Source of the DNA: Ustilago trichophora
Taxonomy: Eukaryota; Basidiomycota; Ustilaginomycetes; Ustilaginales; Ustilaginaceae
Assembly: GCA_900323505.1 (NCBI GenBank)
Contig: OOIN01000022.1
Span: 186,001 to 250,000 of the forward strand
Direction of reading: 5' to 3'
DNA: 64,000 nucleotides
Part shown: positions 1 to 12,722 of the stretch, piece after piece
Numbering within the stretch: the first letter of the stretch is position 1
How the letters are laid out: each line of letters starts with the position of its first letter
Program-made: the position numbers and the translations under genes
Notes under the pieces: model-generated
What the model was told of the DNA's origin: nothing
Databases searched by the model: none
The model's input: the letters and a program-made list of their open reading frames with translations, nothing else

Positions 1-1023
1 GGTGCGACGACATCAGCAGTCAAGGCTGATGCCAATGCAACGCGGGGAGTGATGCAGAATGTGAGGCGGCTGGCATATCACTTTGTGGAAACAGGATATC
101 TTTTGAAGGAAATCAGCACCACAGAAGGACCGAGGGCGTTGTTCAGGGGCCTTGGGCCAACTTTGGTCGGTGTGATCCCAGCAAGGTCGATCAACTTTTA
201 CACTTATGGCAACGGCAAGACTCTCATAGCGGAGCGTTTCAACGACGGCAAAGAAACTTCGTTGGTCCATCTCAGTGCAGCAGCGCTCGCCGGACTTGTC
301 ACCGCCACGGCAACCAACCCGATCTGGGTCGTAAAGACTCGTCTCCAACTCGATTCTCGCCGCAACGAACGAGCTCCCGCACAACCTGGATTTCAACCCG
401 CCTCATCCTCCACTTCTACCAGTAGAGCAGCAACGCGCGTTGCCCACTTTAGCACCATCTCTGCGCTGCGTTCCAAGAAAAACTTGGGCAATTTTGGCGA
501 ACCGGCCTTTTTCCACGCCTCGAAAGCGGCTTCTGGATCGAGCATGAACTCTTTGCAGATGACGCTGCACATTGTTCGTCAAGAAGGTATCAAGGGACTT
601 TACAAGGGTATGAGTGCAAGCTACCTCGGCGTTGCAGAAGGAACCATTCAATGGGTTCTTTATGAACGATTGAAAAAGATCGGAGCTGAAACTTCTTCCT
701 CTTCCAGCAATGTTCAAGCCAAAGGTGGTGTAGGATCAAAGTTGTCGAGTATGGTTGGTGCTGCAGGAGTGGCAAAATTGGTAGCTAGCTTAATCACCTA
801 TCCCCATGAAGTTGTGAGGACGCGGTTGAGACAGCAAGCTGAACCTGGGCAAAAGGCGAAATATACAGGTTTGATACAAACCGTAAAGCTGGTTTATAAA
901 GAGCAAGGTTTGGCGGCTTTGTATGGTGGTTTGAGTGCACATTTGTTGAGAGTGGTGCCAAATGCTGTGGTTATGTTTTCCATTTACGAAATCACTTTAA
1001 GGTTGGCGACAAAGGTAGAATAG
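1..1023 (+). CDS. Mitochondrial carrier, Rim2/SLC25A33-36 type (5' partial)
   Basis: Mitochondrial inner-membrane carrier, probably a pyrimidine-nucleotide exchanger of the Rim2 family. The frame is open from base 1, so the start and the first transmembrane helix lie outside the window; an in-frame ATG at 49 is internal. Two carrier signatures are visible, NPIWVVKTRLQ (near 325-355) and YPHEVVRTRLRQQ (near 798-838). They carry Trp or Glu where most carriers have Asp/Glu, a pattern known from Rim2/PNC proteins. The segment SYLGVAEGTIQWVLYERLKK also matches that subfamily. A hydrophilic Ser/Ala-rich insert sits between the two signatures (roughly bases 360-545), longer than in typical carriers. 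It stops at TAG 1021-1023. Family assignment is firm; the exact substrate is inferred. Confidence 0.85.
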   Translation, partial: GATTSAVKADANATRGVMQNVRRLAYHFVETGYLLKEISTTEGPRALFRGLGPTLVGVIPARSINFYTYGNGKTLIAERFNDGKETSLVHLSAAALAGLVTATATNPIWVVKTRLQLDSRRNERAPAQPGFQPASSSTSTSRAATRVAHFSTISALRSKKNLGNFGEPAFFHASKAASGSSMNSLQMTLHIVRQEGIKGLYKGMSASYLGVAEGTIQWVLYERLKKIGAETSSSSSNVQAKGGVGSKLSSMVGAAGVAKLVASLITYPHEVVRTRLRQQAEPGQKAKYTGLIQTVKLVYKEQGLAALYGGLSAHLLRVVPNAVVMFSIYEITLRLATKVE

Positions 1024-1047
1024 TATTGCAAGATGGCCGTCGTGGTC

Positions 1048-1075
1048 GTGGTGGTGGTGGTGGTGGTGGTGGTGT
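1048..1075 (+). repeat. (GGT)n microsatellite
   Basis: About nine GGT units lie 25 bases after the stop codon of the mitochondrial carrier, in its 3'UTR. Confidence 0.8.
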
Positions 1076-1545
1076 TGGGACGAGATGGGTTTTAATGTGT
1101 CGTGTACTTTTAGATTCATGTCATTTGTTGTATTGCAAGAATAACAACACCTCTCTTAATGGTTGCCATGATTTGCACAAGAAGCAAGAGAGGTTTGATT
1201 GAGCAACATGATTTGACAATCAACACTTGGTACAAGGCTCAATTGAGACTGCATGTCGTCCTCGATCAGCAACGAAACTCCCACGAACAAAAACTTCCCA
1301 GCCAGCCAAGCAAACTGCTTCCATATAAGTTTGAAAACAAACAACAAGACAAGAGTCGCCACAAGAGTAAACGGCAGCAAAAAGGTCTTGGTAGTGGCAT
1401 TCATTAAGCTATTTGTGTGTGTGTGCCAAGTTGATTTTCAAAATCAGGCCCAGCAGCATCGTCGGCGAATGTATGGTCTTCCGCGAGGAGTCTTAATCTT
1501 GTGGAATGCAGTTCCACATGCGTTGTCGTTGCCATTGAGGCTGTT

Positions 1546-3736
<2,191 letters not shown>

Positions 3737-5716
3737 CTACCTTGACCAAGTCCAAGTGACCGGTGTAGTGACTCCACTATTCGATAGCGCTTCTTGGAAC
3801 TTGTCCGATTCCAACTCTTCCGACCATTCCTGGGCTAGACGATAGGCGCCACGCCCAAACTTATCGCCGCCGGTCCAACCAGCTCGATCCGAGGGAGTCG
3901 TGGTGGCGGTGGCTGAGTCTGAAGACTCCTCTTCGCCCGCTGGTGGTGGTGTCGAGGGTCTCGATGGCATGCGTTCTGCCCGGAGCAGTTTGGCTTGAAA
4001 CGTAGCACGGGGTGCACTACTGCCACCTGCTCGACTGCCATTTCCAGCACCGCGCGATTTGGTGCCGTACGAAGAGCCGGTACCGACGCTGCCACCGCCT
4101 TGTCTCGAGGGCGCGACCGAGTTGTACCGAGACACCATCATCGATGGAGCGAGCAAGTTGGGAGCAGAGGCCGTTTGCTCGGGTGTTCTGCTACCTTCTT
4201 CCTCAGCATCTTCGTCGTCCTTGGCTGCTTCCTTGCCCTTGAGGGGTGAGCTTCCACTGGCCAATCTAGATCCCGAGGGGACTCTGTGCACATCCTTCTC
4301 GAGCGCGTTCTGCATGGCACGTCGACGTGGATCGTTGGATGCCGTCATGCGCGAAGGCGGTGGACTTGCCACTTCAAGCGGCGTTGCCCATCCTGAAGCT
4401 GCCACAGAGCCAGCGGCTGATGGATTGAGGCTAGAGAGTCCAGACTTCTTGGTCGACTTTTTGCCCTTCTTGAGCTTACGCGTCAGCTGTGCAACAACAT
4501 CGCGAGCTTCTGCTGCAGCTGCCGCTGCTTCCAGCCTTCGCACTAGCTGATTGGCACGCGCCGAGCGTCGTACAAAGAACTCCATGCCGAGTGAGAGATC
4601 GAGCGACATGTATTCGTGACCCTCGTCACTCCATATCATCTGAGCAGGCGAGAAGCCTTCGTCGTCATCGATCACATCGTGCATCCTCCTCTCGACAGAA
4701 GAGTGGAGTCGGCTGCGTCGGACCCTACGTGTGAGCGGAGTCGATTGAAGTACGGCAGGAGAAGCGGCTCCCGAAGGTGCGCTTGACGGAGTCGCCGAAC
4801 TGACCGTGTCGAAGTTGGAGCAGTAGAATCGGCTCAACCAGCCGTTTTCAGGATCAGGCTGTCCCCAGGAATCGGCATCGCCCTTCTTGATCTGATAGAC
4901 ATCCGCATCCTGACCGTCATCAGGAAAGCGCCAAACGAGACCAAAGTCAAGCTCGAGCCTGGCAGATTCGGCCCTAGCACGTGCTCGGGCCGCTGCCGCA
5001 CCAAAGTCTTCCTGTCGCTGGCGTCGACCATTGACAGGAACATTGCCATTGGCGCTACGCTGCTGCTCAGCTTCCTCATGCTCGTCTTGGTCGCTGCTTT
5101 CAGAGTCAGAGTCATCTCCCGCAGCAGCAGCAGCATTGGCAGGGGCGGTTATGTTTGCGAGGGCATTTTCGTCGTCCGAGTCGGGGTCGGCAACCTGGAA
5201 GAGCGAGTGCCAGGTCGAGTCAGTATCAAAGCGAAGCGACACATTTTCGGGATCATAACCCTTGAAAGCGAGCGGAATGACATGGGTCACGGTTCGAGGC
5301 TGAGCGTTGATGTTGAAGGGCTCCTGGGCTCCAGGGCGGTTGAGGACGTTGAGGCGATACAGCTCTTCATCTGCTTGCTGTCGCTGTGCATCAGCGACCT
5401 CTTCCTCGGATAGAGTGCTAGGCAGCTTGCGAGTGACACGAAGGCCAACGCGCCAGTCCTTGTTCGCAAAGTGGGTAGCGATGAGATCGTGCTCGACGGT
5501 ATGTTTCCAGGATTTGTTGAGCGCACGAACGGTGGTGTAGAGCGTGGCAGGATCGCAGTATAGGAAAATTTCACGGAGCAGCTCGTTGGGAAGGTCTGCC
5601 CTGGCATGGCTGGGAGCCGAAGAGGGCTGAGAGGATGAGTGTGTAGAGATGGAGGAAGAAACAGAGGCGAAGGAAGCACCCGCAGATTCGGAGCGGGTGA
5701 GGGGTAGCGCACTCAT
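3737..5716 (-). CDS. F-box protein with long disordered tail
   Basis: Single-exon gene of 659 residues. A Ser-rich N-terminus (1-38) is followed by an F-box-like segment at about 40-80 (DLPNELLREIFLYCD, then RALNKSWKHTVEHDLIATHF). F-box proteins recruit substrates to SCF (Skp1-cullin) ubiquitin ligases. No WD40 or leucine-rich repeats are visible after it. The rest is mixed: an acidic Asp/Glu/Ser stretch near 185-220, an Ala/Arg-rich helix-forming part, a basic KLKKGKKSTKK patch, and long Ser/Pro/Gly-rich disorder. The substrate is unknown. The ATG at 5716 is the only good start before the F-box. It lies head-away from the gene desert at 5717-10372. Confidence 0.75.
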   Translation of the reverse strand: MSALPLTRSESAGASFASVSSSISTHSSSQPSSAPSHARADLPNELLREIFLYCDPATLYTTVRALNKSWKHTVEHDLIATHFANKDWRVGLRVTRKLPSTLSEEEVADAQRQQADEELYRLNVLNRPGAQEPFNINAQPRTVTHVIPLAFKGYDPENVSLRFDTDSTWHSLFQVADPDSDDENALANITAPANAAAAAGDDSDSESSDQDEHEEAEQQRSANGNVPVNGRRQRQEDFGAAAARARARAESARLELDFGLVWRFPDDGQDADVYQIKKGDADSWGQPDPENGWLSRFYCSNFDTVSSATPSSAPSGAASPAVLQSTPLTRRVRRSRLHSSVERRMHDVIDDDEGFSPAQMIWSDEGHEYMSLDLSLGMEFFVRRSARANQLVRRLEAAAAAAEARDVVAQLTRKLKKGKKSTKKSGLSSLNPSAAGSVAASGWATPLEVASPPPSRMTASNDPRRRAMQNALEKDVHRVPSGSRLASGSSPLKGKEAAKDDEDAEEEGSRTPEQTASAPNLLAPSMMVSRYNSVAPSRQGGGSVGTGSSYGTKSRGAGNGSRAGGSSAPRATFQAKLLRAERMPSRPSTPPPAGEEESSDSATATTTPSDRAGWTGGDKFGRGAYRLAQEWSEELESDKFQEALSNSGVTTPVTWTWSR

Positions 5717-6156
5717 TTTGACGGCTAGTGGTGTATCAAGAAGAGACAGTTCCTAGCGTAAAAGTCCAGAGTGAGATGGTTGAGCGAACGCAGATGCAGC
5801 ACCTGCAATCGAGATTGAGCGGCAAGTAGATATACGTAGGAATCTAAGGCAGAGTCAATCCAACACTCAAAGGTGAAGAAGCTTTGGAGTCGGACAAGTC
5901 GAGATGATGGATCGAATTGATTGAAGATGCGCAGTAAGTGGTGAAAGGCGATTTGATGAGTCTTGCAGGAGCAGTCTGTTCTGTTGTACTGTGATAGAGA
6001 TTATGTGTAAGAGAGCAAGTAGGTCGTTTACGATGAGGAGAGAAGAGAGTCCATGACAGATGAGGGATGGCAAGAGCTACCTGTGCAGCAAACAGCTTCA
6101 GGCAGGCATGCAGGCAGGCAGGCAATTTGTCAGTCAAAGAGAGAGGCGAGCTGCAG

Positions 6157-6183
6157 CTGCTGCTGCTGCTGCTGCTGCTGCTG
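6157..6183 (+). repeat. (CTG)9 trinucleotide repeat
   Basis: Nine uninterrupted CTG units about 440-470 nt upstream of the F-box start codon, outside any supported coding region. Confidence 0.85.
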
Positions 6184-6870
6184 AATCTGTACGGTCAATT
6201 GAGAGAGAAGTCCCAAAGCGCTGCGCAAGCTACAGTACAATACAGTACAGTATTGTAGAAACCTGCAGGTTTTCCCCACAGAAATTGATTTGGGCAGTTT
6301 AAGAGAGGCAAAGGATATATCAAAAACAGAGAGCTCAAGCAAAATTGAGACGCAATCCATCCGCAAGCCCTCATTTCACTCGAAAAAGGCAAGGCAAACC
6401 AAGCGCAACAACGCATTTATTCATTTAGGCTTTTCAATGTTCGGCTAGACCGAAGGCTGCAGACACTCTCGAGCCGTCTTGTCCAAACAGACTGCCTTGG
6501 AGAATGTGAATATTTGGGCAGAGACATCTGGTTGAAAGACTCGTAGACAATGACAGACGGTCAGAAATCTGCTGATCTACTGATCTCAAGCGGACGACTC
6601 ATCCAGGAAGGGAGGTGAGGAACGTGCCGGTGTGCTAGGAATGATGAGAAGGAGAATTGATTAGCACCTTTGATGCTGCGGTAAATGCTCTTGAAATCTT
6701 TGTTCAGAGAGGGAGAAGGCGAGCGTAAGCGGTCAGGCCTTACAGAACGGTCAAAGCAGACGCCACAACCTCTTACATCAAGGCTACGAGGAGGGAAACG
6801 ACCATCGACTCAGACACTGGCTCCAGTGCACGTTCTTGCCCATCGAGGCAAGGCGAAAGAGAGACTGAAA

Positions 6871-6943
6871 GGGGGGGAGAGAGAGAGAGAGGGAGAGAGA
6901 GAGAGAGAGGGAGAGAGAGAGAGAGAGGGAGAGAGAGAGAGAC
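6871..6943 (+). repeat. GA-rich compound microsatellite
   Basis: A run of GA dinucleotides broken by regularly spaced GGG, so that units of about 16 nt (GGGA followed by GA repeats) recur four times. Confidence 0.8.
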
Positions 6944-7701
6944 TGTCTGCAGCGTCAGCTGAGCGTCGCAGCTGGGTCCTTATCTCTGCCTTATTTCTCT
7001 TCAATCTTAGTTGCTCAGCCGTTGTGCTGAGTGATGGCCATTTGGCAAAGACGATTCGGCTGGAAACGCATCGTCTGAGCTGGATTGGGCTTTATCAGCT
7101 GCAGGCACCTGCATCTTACCCCGCATTTTCTCGTTTTTTTTTATTTATTTATTTTCCATCGCGGCCAGACCAACGCGCTCAAGCCAGGTCTTTTAATTTC
7201 CGGCCGAGTTACCTAGAATCTAACAAAGCTGATTCGTCGGCAACGCTTCAGCTCCTTAGACGCAACCTAGGTCTCGGCAACGACTGTTCACAGCTGAGCA
7301 TAGGCCACATAGGCTGCTGCCATTAGTGACACAGACAACGATATATATGGTCACAGACGCAATAATCTGTTGACACTTGGACACCTGTGTGAAGCTGACG
7401 GTCAACTCCAGCCATCTTGCTTCACAATGACGGTCAAAGAGATCCAAAAAAGATCGTTTCGACAGTCACGTCTGTCGAGCACTTTCAAACGTATACATCA
7501 ATCCTGGTTCCATCTATACTGTCGTTTGATGAATAAGGTAGCGACCTACCTCTTGCTCATTTGTAGCATCGCACACGGAGAATAATACAATGTAAAGGCT
7601 GTACATTCAGCCTGGCTGCACCGGTCATCTTACGAGCGGCGACACTCCCTACACCCGAAATACACAAACAGCATCAGCTTCTATTGATACAATGAGGCAC
7701 T

Positions 7702-9050
7702 TCATAGCCGTGCGGAAGGGGAGCTGCTCGACACCTTGTTTGCCTCGATATCCGAGGAACAAGGATCATGCTGACCAGCGACATGTTTCTTTGCAGAGAC
7801 GACGGTCAGCCGAGTTGCCACGAGACCCTGTTCCAATGTAGGGATGGCGCCAAGGGTCTTGATGCCGAGGAGGTTTCCAACAAAAATCCTACAGTGCGTA
7901 AGGAAGCGATGCAGTTTGCTGCAATTGGCCGGCCCACAAGCTGATCCAAAGCATACGCGACTCGTACACTGTGAAGATTCACCGATTGGATTGAATCATG
8001 CCGTTCGCACGCAGCTTGTAGCATGAGACGATAGAACCCTCAAAATCTGGCCTTCAGAGCAGATCAATAGACATTATGATCTTTGCAAGAGTGCAGTCGG
8101 GAACACCGAGCTTCCGGGAATGCCAAGTTGCTGCATGATGTCAGACTCGAGGCGAAGTTCGACCGAATGCAACTTTTTGGCGAAATTTCGGTCCGTTCTT
8201 TCTTATTCTGCCATCTGGCTGCAGGGTCCAAGTAGCACTTCGGGAAAGCCGCCGACTTGGTCCACGCAATCAAGGGCTGTGGTGAAATTGCTGATGTGGA
8301 CAAGACCTCATCTGACCTGCCAAGACACACGAGGCCTCCAAGCATCAATTCGCTGGTCGACTTGGCGATCACGGTCCATGAGGGCCACGAGAACGGAGAG
8401 CCAAGGAGAGAGCGCTTTCTCGAGCTTAAAAGTCTCTGACGAAGGTGAGCTTGGCCCTTCCACTGGCTCATTGTCGGAGAGCTCGTCCAGAGTCTCGTCA
8501 TCAGCGACTTCTAATCATGGCTGCCAAACCAGGAAAAGCGCAAATCGTTTCGGTGGAAATCGTCAGCTGCCGTAGTGTGACGTTTTTGGAAACCCGGCAG
8601 ATCTTCGTTTCTGCAGGTGCAATTGAAAAATCCTCCGAAGACGGCGAATTCTTTTTCGAATTCCGATGCGGAAAGCGCAAATAGAGTGGATTTTTGCCTG
8701 CACCCTTGGGATCACCCTTAGGATCTGCATGGCGTGCCAACACCCCTTGACGCCATCCTTTGGGAATCAAGCTGGCTGTTGCGCGCAGCTCGGTAGGTCC
8801 GAGAAGCCGGAATGCAACCGGCTGCGCCGTGTCCACTCAAGATCAAAGATTTGTGCCAAAAAAGCTTGCTGCTTGGCAAACTAAGCTCGGCGAATCTCGA
8901 GCTGGTGAGAGCGTGCCCTCGAGTTTCGCCAGAAAAATTTGCACCAATGGCCGGCTCTCTGGAAGCGCAGATGTTTAGGTACTCTAGTCAAAGAGGGGCG
9001 ATAGTGTAATCCCAAGGAAGCCTCTGACGGGCTTATGGCAAGGCATGGTC
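7702..9050 (-). pseudogene. Candidate decayed protein-coding gene
   Basis: On the minus strand one frame runs from 8514 to a terminal TGA at 7704-7702, 271 codons with only four internal stops: TGA 8310-8308, TAA 8205-8203, TAA 8076-8074, TGA 7998-7996. The encoded text looks like protein, for example ADDETLDELSDNEPVEG, LSVLVALMDRDRQVDQRIDA and KLHSVELRLESDIMQQLG. Upstream it seems to continue after a frameshift near 8500-8515 in a second frame (8836-8501, with LRQLTISTETICAFPGLAAM), and less clearly to about 9050. I found no introns that would remove the stops while keeping a sensible frame. The family is not recognised. A multi-exon functional gene remains possible. Confidence 0.4.
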
Positions 9051-10372
9051 ATGGGTTCCTAGATTGGCGCTCGCAACACAAAAGAGAAAAGCTGGCTCAA
9101 GGTTCATCTCAGCCTAGAGCGGGCCAAGAGTCTGGTTTCCTCAGTCGCAGTGTCGGATTTAGGACGCGGAAGAGCCGAAGCTTTGGCGAATCTGCGCCCG
9201 CTTGTTCATGTTTATGGAATAAAGTGTGCCCACTTCGATCGCTCGACAGCCTGCGTCCACCCAAGGAGGAGAACGGCCAGGTTCGACAAACAACGTATGT
9301 ACTGTAGATTGGGTGATTGTGCAGACAGAGACGTATTTCGGTCGCGACGCAAAAGAATGGATCGAGAGGAATGGATACATCAGACTAGCGGCTAGAACAA
9401 ATTGGTGAGAGAGCTGCTGTGACTGAGCGGTGGAACATCGGTCTAAGAAGAATTTTAAAGCTTAGCCGAATAGTGTCAATTCATTCCTCTTCTCTTCGCT
9501 TTCTTGTTTGACGTCTAAGCTCGGATTCGCCTTGGACGTGTGTCGTATCTTGTTGCGTCGAGCTAAAACTTGTCATAAAGTTTAGCGACCTGACCGTCAC
9601 AGGACGATTGCCGCTTCATGGTGAAGGAGGTATCAACAGCATCCTCTGCGACCGTTGCGCTCCGATGAGACCAATTGTGCTGCTCTGTTGGCCACATCTG
9701 CGCCATGTTTTCTTTGTGTTTTCATGGTTTCAAGCGAGCCCCGTATGGCGCCTCAGCATGAATGCATACTGCAACTGCAAATGGGGGCCCGATGCGCACA
9801 CTATGTACAACACTGGCTCATTGGTTCGTCCCCGTGGGCTCCCGGCCCAACTTTCTCTCTCTTCTTTCTTCGCTCTTCATGTGTGGCTTGAAAGTGAGGA
9901 ACGTCTGCTTATTGAAAGAACAACACGGATCATTTGCTTTGGGCCAGAGTGAAAACATCTGAGTGGCCCCACACGGGCTGTAAGAAGAGAGGAGGTGAGA
10001 ATGAGAGTGAGACTGGATTCATGTGCTCTCAACAAGCAAGTCAAGTGACTCTAAGCAGGACAAGAAGAAAAGTTTCTCAAGAGAGCATTACAGTCGGAAG
10101 AAGCCTACCGAGACTCTGCCATCCCCTGTTATGCTTCCATCGGCTCACCCGACCGTCTCCCTGGCTAGCTCTCTTGATCTCTTCAGGTACAAAAACAACC
10201 CGCTCTCCCTCCTTTCCCCCCTACCTCGCTACCTCCTACCATCCACTCATCCTGGTGTACGAGCACTCATCCCTCCTCTAGCACTCGTTCACTGTTAGTG
10301 CATCATCCGTACACGCAGCCTCAAGCAAACCCCTCCTCCCCAATCACCTCATCGCCAGTTGGCATCGCCATC
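9051..10372. other. Intergenic: upstream of MFS transporter
   Basis: No gene supported. The last 250 bases are CT-rich, as in other leaders in this window, and probably include the 5'UTR of the transporter. An ATG at 10298 in frame with the transporter lies in this leader. Confidence 0.45.
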
Positions 10373-12175
10373 ATGGTCCTCAAGGCTACTTCTATTCACA
10401 CCAACTTCCTCTCGAACGGTGAGCAGTATGCCACCGACGATGCTGCCGCTGCCGCTGCTTCTGAACAGCCCGAGGAAGCCGCCGATGCTGCACCACAGCG
10501 ACCTACCCAGTCGCGCAGGAACAGTCGCTGGAGCCGCAAGAGCCGAGAGCAGCCTCGCAAGGAAGTCGAAGTTCCTGCCGGTGCCAAGGATGAAAACATC
10601 ATCCTCGTCGTCTGGGACGGCGAAAATGACCCAGAGAATCCCATGAACTGGTCCCTCGGTCGCAAATGGCTCACCACTGCCCTCCTCTGCTCCATGTGTC
10701 TCTTTATCGGTCTTGCCACCGCCGCCTTCTCCACCGGTATTGGCCCCATGACCAAGGAGCTCGGTGTCTCCAACGAGGTCGGTCAAGTCGGTATGCTTCT
10801 CTTCAACGGTGCTTTCTCGATTGTCCCCCTCTTCTTGGGACCCCTCTCGGAGTTTGTTGGCCGCAACCCTATCTACCTGGGCTGCTACGCTCTCTTCACC
10901 GTCTGGTTTATCCCTCTTGCTCTTGCCAAGAATATCCAGACGGTCCTTGTCGCTCGATTCCTCAGCGGCGCTTTCGGTGCCGCAGGTACCACCATCATCC
11001 CCGGTACTCTTGCCGATATTTGGAAGACCAAGGATCGTGGTGTCCCCGTCGCCCTCTTCTCTCTGGTTGCTGTCGCCGGTACCGTTGGTGCGCCTCTCTA
11101 CTGCGGCTACATTCTGCAGGAGAAGGGATGGCGATGGATCCAGTGGGTTCAGCTCATCGTCAACGGCGCCGTTGTCATCCTCGAGTTCTTGCTCCTCCGT
11201 GAGACTCGTGGTTCGGTCATCCTCGCCAAGCGTGCCAAGAAGCTACGCAACGAGACTGGAGACCAGCGATACCGTGCTCCCTCTGAGCTTGAGGCCCCTT
11301 CGCTCAAGGCGCTCCTGCACGCCTCGACCACCCGAGCTGCCCTTTTGCTCGTCTCGGAGCCTGTCGTCTTTTGCTTCTCGCTTTACATCGCCTATGCTTG
11401 GGCCCTCATCTTTGCCTTCTTCTCGGCCATTCCGATCGTCTTCCAGGAGATCCACGGCTGGAGTGTCGGCAACGGTGGTCTCGCTTACATTGGACCTTTG
11501 ATTGCCTGCTTCCTCGCCTTTGGTCTCTCCTTCCATGGCAAGTACCTCTACGATCGAGCGCAGGCCCGTAACGGTGGTGTCGCTGTTCCCGAGGCCCGTC
11601 TCTACTACGCTGCCGTCGGAGGTATTCTGGCGACTGTCGGCATGTTCATCTTTGCCTTCACCTCGTACAGGCACGTACACTGGATTGCACCCGAGATTGC
11701 CCTTGTACCTCTTGTCATGGGTATCTACCAGATCTTTGAGGCCATCCAGAACTACCTCGCCGATGCCTACGGATCCGAATACGGTGCCTCTGCCATCTCG
11801 GCACAGGGATTCGTGCGCAATGCACTTGCTGCCTCGTTCCCGCTATTCTCGGCCCAGATGTTCCACAACCTGACTGTTCCCTACGCCGGTCTCTTGCTCG
11901 CATGTCTCTTGGCGCTCGCCGTACCTCTTCCCTTCATCCTGATCAAGTACGGCGCTCGCATTCGTGCTCGATCCAAGTACGCCGCTTCTGACGACACTGA
12001 GGATGGTGGCCCCGTCATTGGTGCCCGTCGTGGCGATGTCGAGCACAAGGGTTCTTCCACCACTTCGACCGCCTCGATCAACACCACTCGCGTACCTACG
12101 CCAACCCAGGGTCTCGAGGACAGCACCAAGCTCAGCGAAAAGTCCAAGGAGGTCGCCACCGCCGATACTGCCTAA
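10373..12175 (+). CDS. Major facilitator, DHA1-type multidrug/polyamine transporter
   Basis: Single-exon plasma-membrane-type transporter. From ATG 10373 it has 600 residues; the preceding in-frame ATG at 10298 would add 25 residues in what reads as leader, and CATCATGG at 10373 is the better context. The cytosolic N-terminus (1-95) is Ala/Glu- then Arg-rich. It ends in WDGENDPENPMNW, the hallmark preceding TM1 in fungal DHA1 proteins. About 12 hydrophobic segments follow, with the loop 2-3 signature GPLSEFVGRNPIY and RFLSGAFGAAGTT before TM5. A central loop (KRAKKLRNETGDQRYRA) separates the halves. The tail is hydrophilic, Ser/Thr-rich. This family exports drugs or polyamines by proton antiport; the substrate here is unknown. 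Confidence 0.88.
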   Translation: MVLKATSIHTNFLSNGEQYATDDAAAAAASEQPEEAADAAPQRPTQSRRNSRWSRKSREQPRKEVEVPAGAKDENIILVVWDGENDPENPMNWSLGRKWLTTALLCSMCLFIGLATAAFSTGIGPMTKELGVSNEVGQVGMLLFNGAFSIVPLFLGPLSEFVGRNPIYLGCYALFTVWFIPLALAKNIQTVLVARFLSGAFGAAGTTIIPGTLADIWKTKDRGVPVALFSLVAVAGTVGAPLYCGYILQEKGWRWIQWVQLIVNGAVVILEFLLLRETRGSVILAKRAKKLRNETGDQRYRAPSELEAPSLKALLHASTTRAALLLVSEPVVFCFSLYIAYAWALIFAFFSAIPIVFQEIHGWSVGNGGLAYIGPLIACFLAFGLSFHGKYLYDRAQARNGGVAVPEARLYYAAVGGILATVGMFIFAFTSYRHVHWIAPEIALVPLVMGIYQIFEAIQNYLADAYGSEYGASAISAQGFVRNALAASFPLFSAQMFHNLTVPYAGLLLACLLALAVPLPFILIKYGARIRARSKYAASDDTEDGGPVIGARRGDVEHKGSSTTSTASINTTRVPTPTQGLEDSTKLSEKSKEVATADTA

Positions 12176-12624
12176 AGGTCTTGAGTCATTGCACTCGATC
12201 AAGGACACTTCTGCTCCTGCTTCCGTTTGCCACACACCATAAGATACCCAGCGCATCCGCTCAAGCGGCTGCCGCTGCACTTCATCTCTGTCGATACGTC
12301 GAATAATGTCATCACTTGCTCTGCTGAATTGTACATCTCGATTGCAAGATATTAGTACTGTGACAGTTCTATAGCAACACGAGCGACCGCCCCCCAGATT
12401 GTGCTTGAATAAGTGATTCGAACTTAGCAGAGCACCGTGAGGCACAACGATGGGATGATAAAGCGCAGTATCGGACAAGGCAGATTGACTCCTGAGTCTC
12501 AAGGCATAGGCGAAGGTGTCCCCTGACGAAGCACGGAGATTTCATTGGAACGTGTATCTCAGTGCAAATTTTATTTTTTGCTATTCATATACGTCTAACC
12601 ATCCACGATGTTCAAACTAGCTAG
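12176..12624. other. Intergenic: 3' of MFS gene
   Basis: 3'UTR and spacer before the tRNA gene; nothing else seen. Confidence 0.5.
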
Positions 12625-12722
12625 TCCCAGTTAGTACAACGGTCAGTATACGGCTTTTTCAAGATTTGGCGCCAAGCGTCAAATGAGCAGCTGAGATCGG
12701 GGTTCGATTCCCCGGCCGGGAA
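12625..12722 (+). tRNA. tRNA-Glu(UUC), intron-containing (probable)
   Basis: A cloverleaf can be folded by hand. Acceptor TCCCAGT pairs with GCCGGGA. D arm is GTAC/GTAT with loop AACGGTCA. Anticodon stem CGGCT pairs with AGCTG, and the loop begins TTTTCA, placing TTC at 12658-12660. Variable AGAT, then T arm CGGGG-TTCGATT-CCCCG, discriminator A at 12722. A 26-nt intron (12662-12687) sits after position 37, the canonical place for nuclear tRNA introns. A T-run follows at about 12725, matching a Pol III terminator. Oddity: acceptor pair 5:68 is A-C rather than a Watson-Crick pair, and 7:66 is a wobble. Identity depends on the intron boundaries. Confidence 0.75.

Larger units (their letters stand above)
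5717..7701. other. Intergenic, gene-poor with simple repeats
   Basis: F-box gene upstream region followed by repeat-bearing non-coding DNA. It contains CTG and GA microsatellites (listed separately) and a dense TACAGTA cluster at about 6231-6255. A 213-codon frame at 6685-7326 runs through the GA tract and looks spurious. Confidence 0.5.

Noticed and set aside
6685..7326. 213-codon plus-strand frame
   Set aside because: Its centre is the GA microsatellite (GEREREGERE); no family-like segments on either side.
10298..10372. Upstream in-frame ATG for the MFS transporter
   Set aside because: The extra 25 residues read as leader (His/Pro/Ser-rich), and the downstream ATG has better context.
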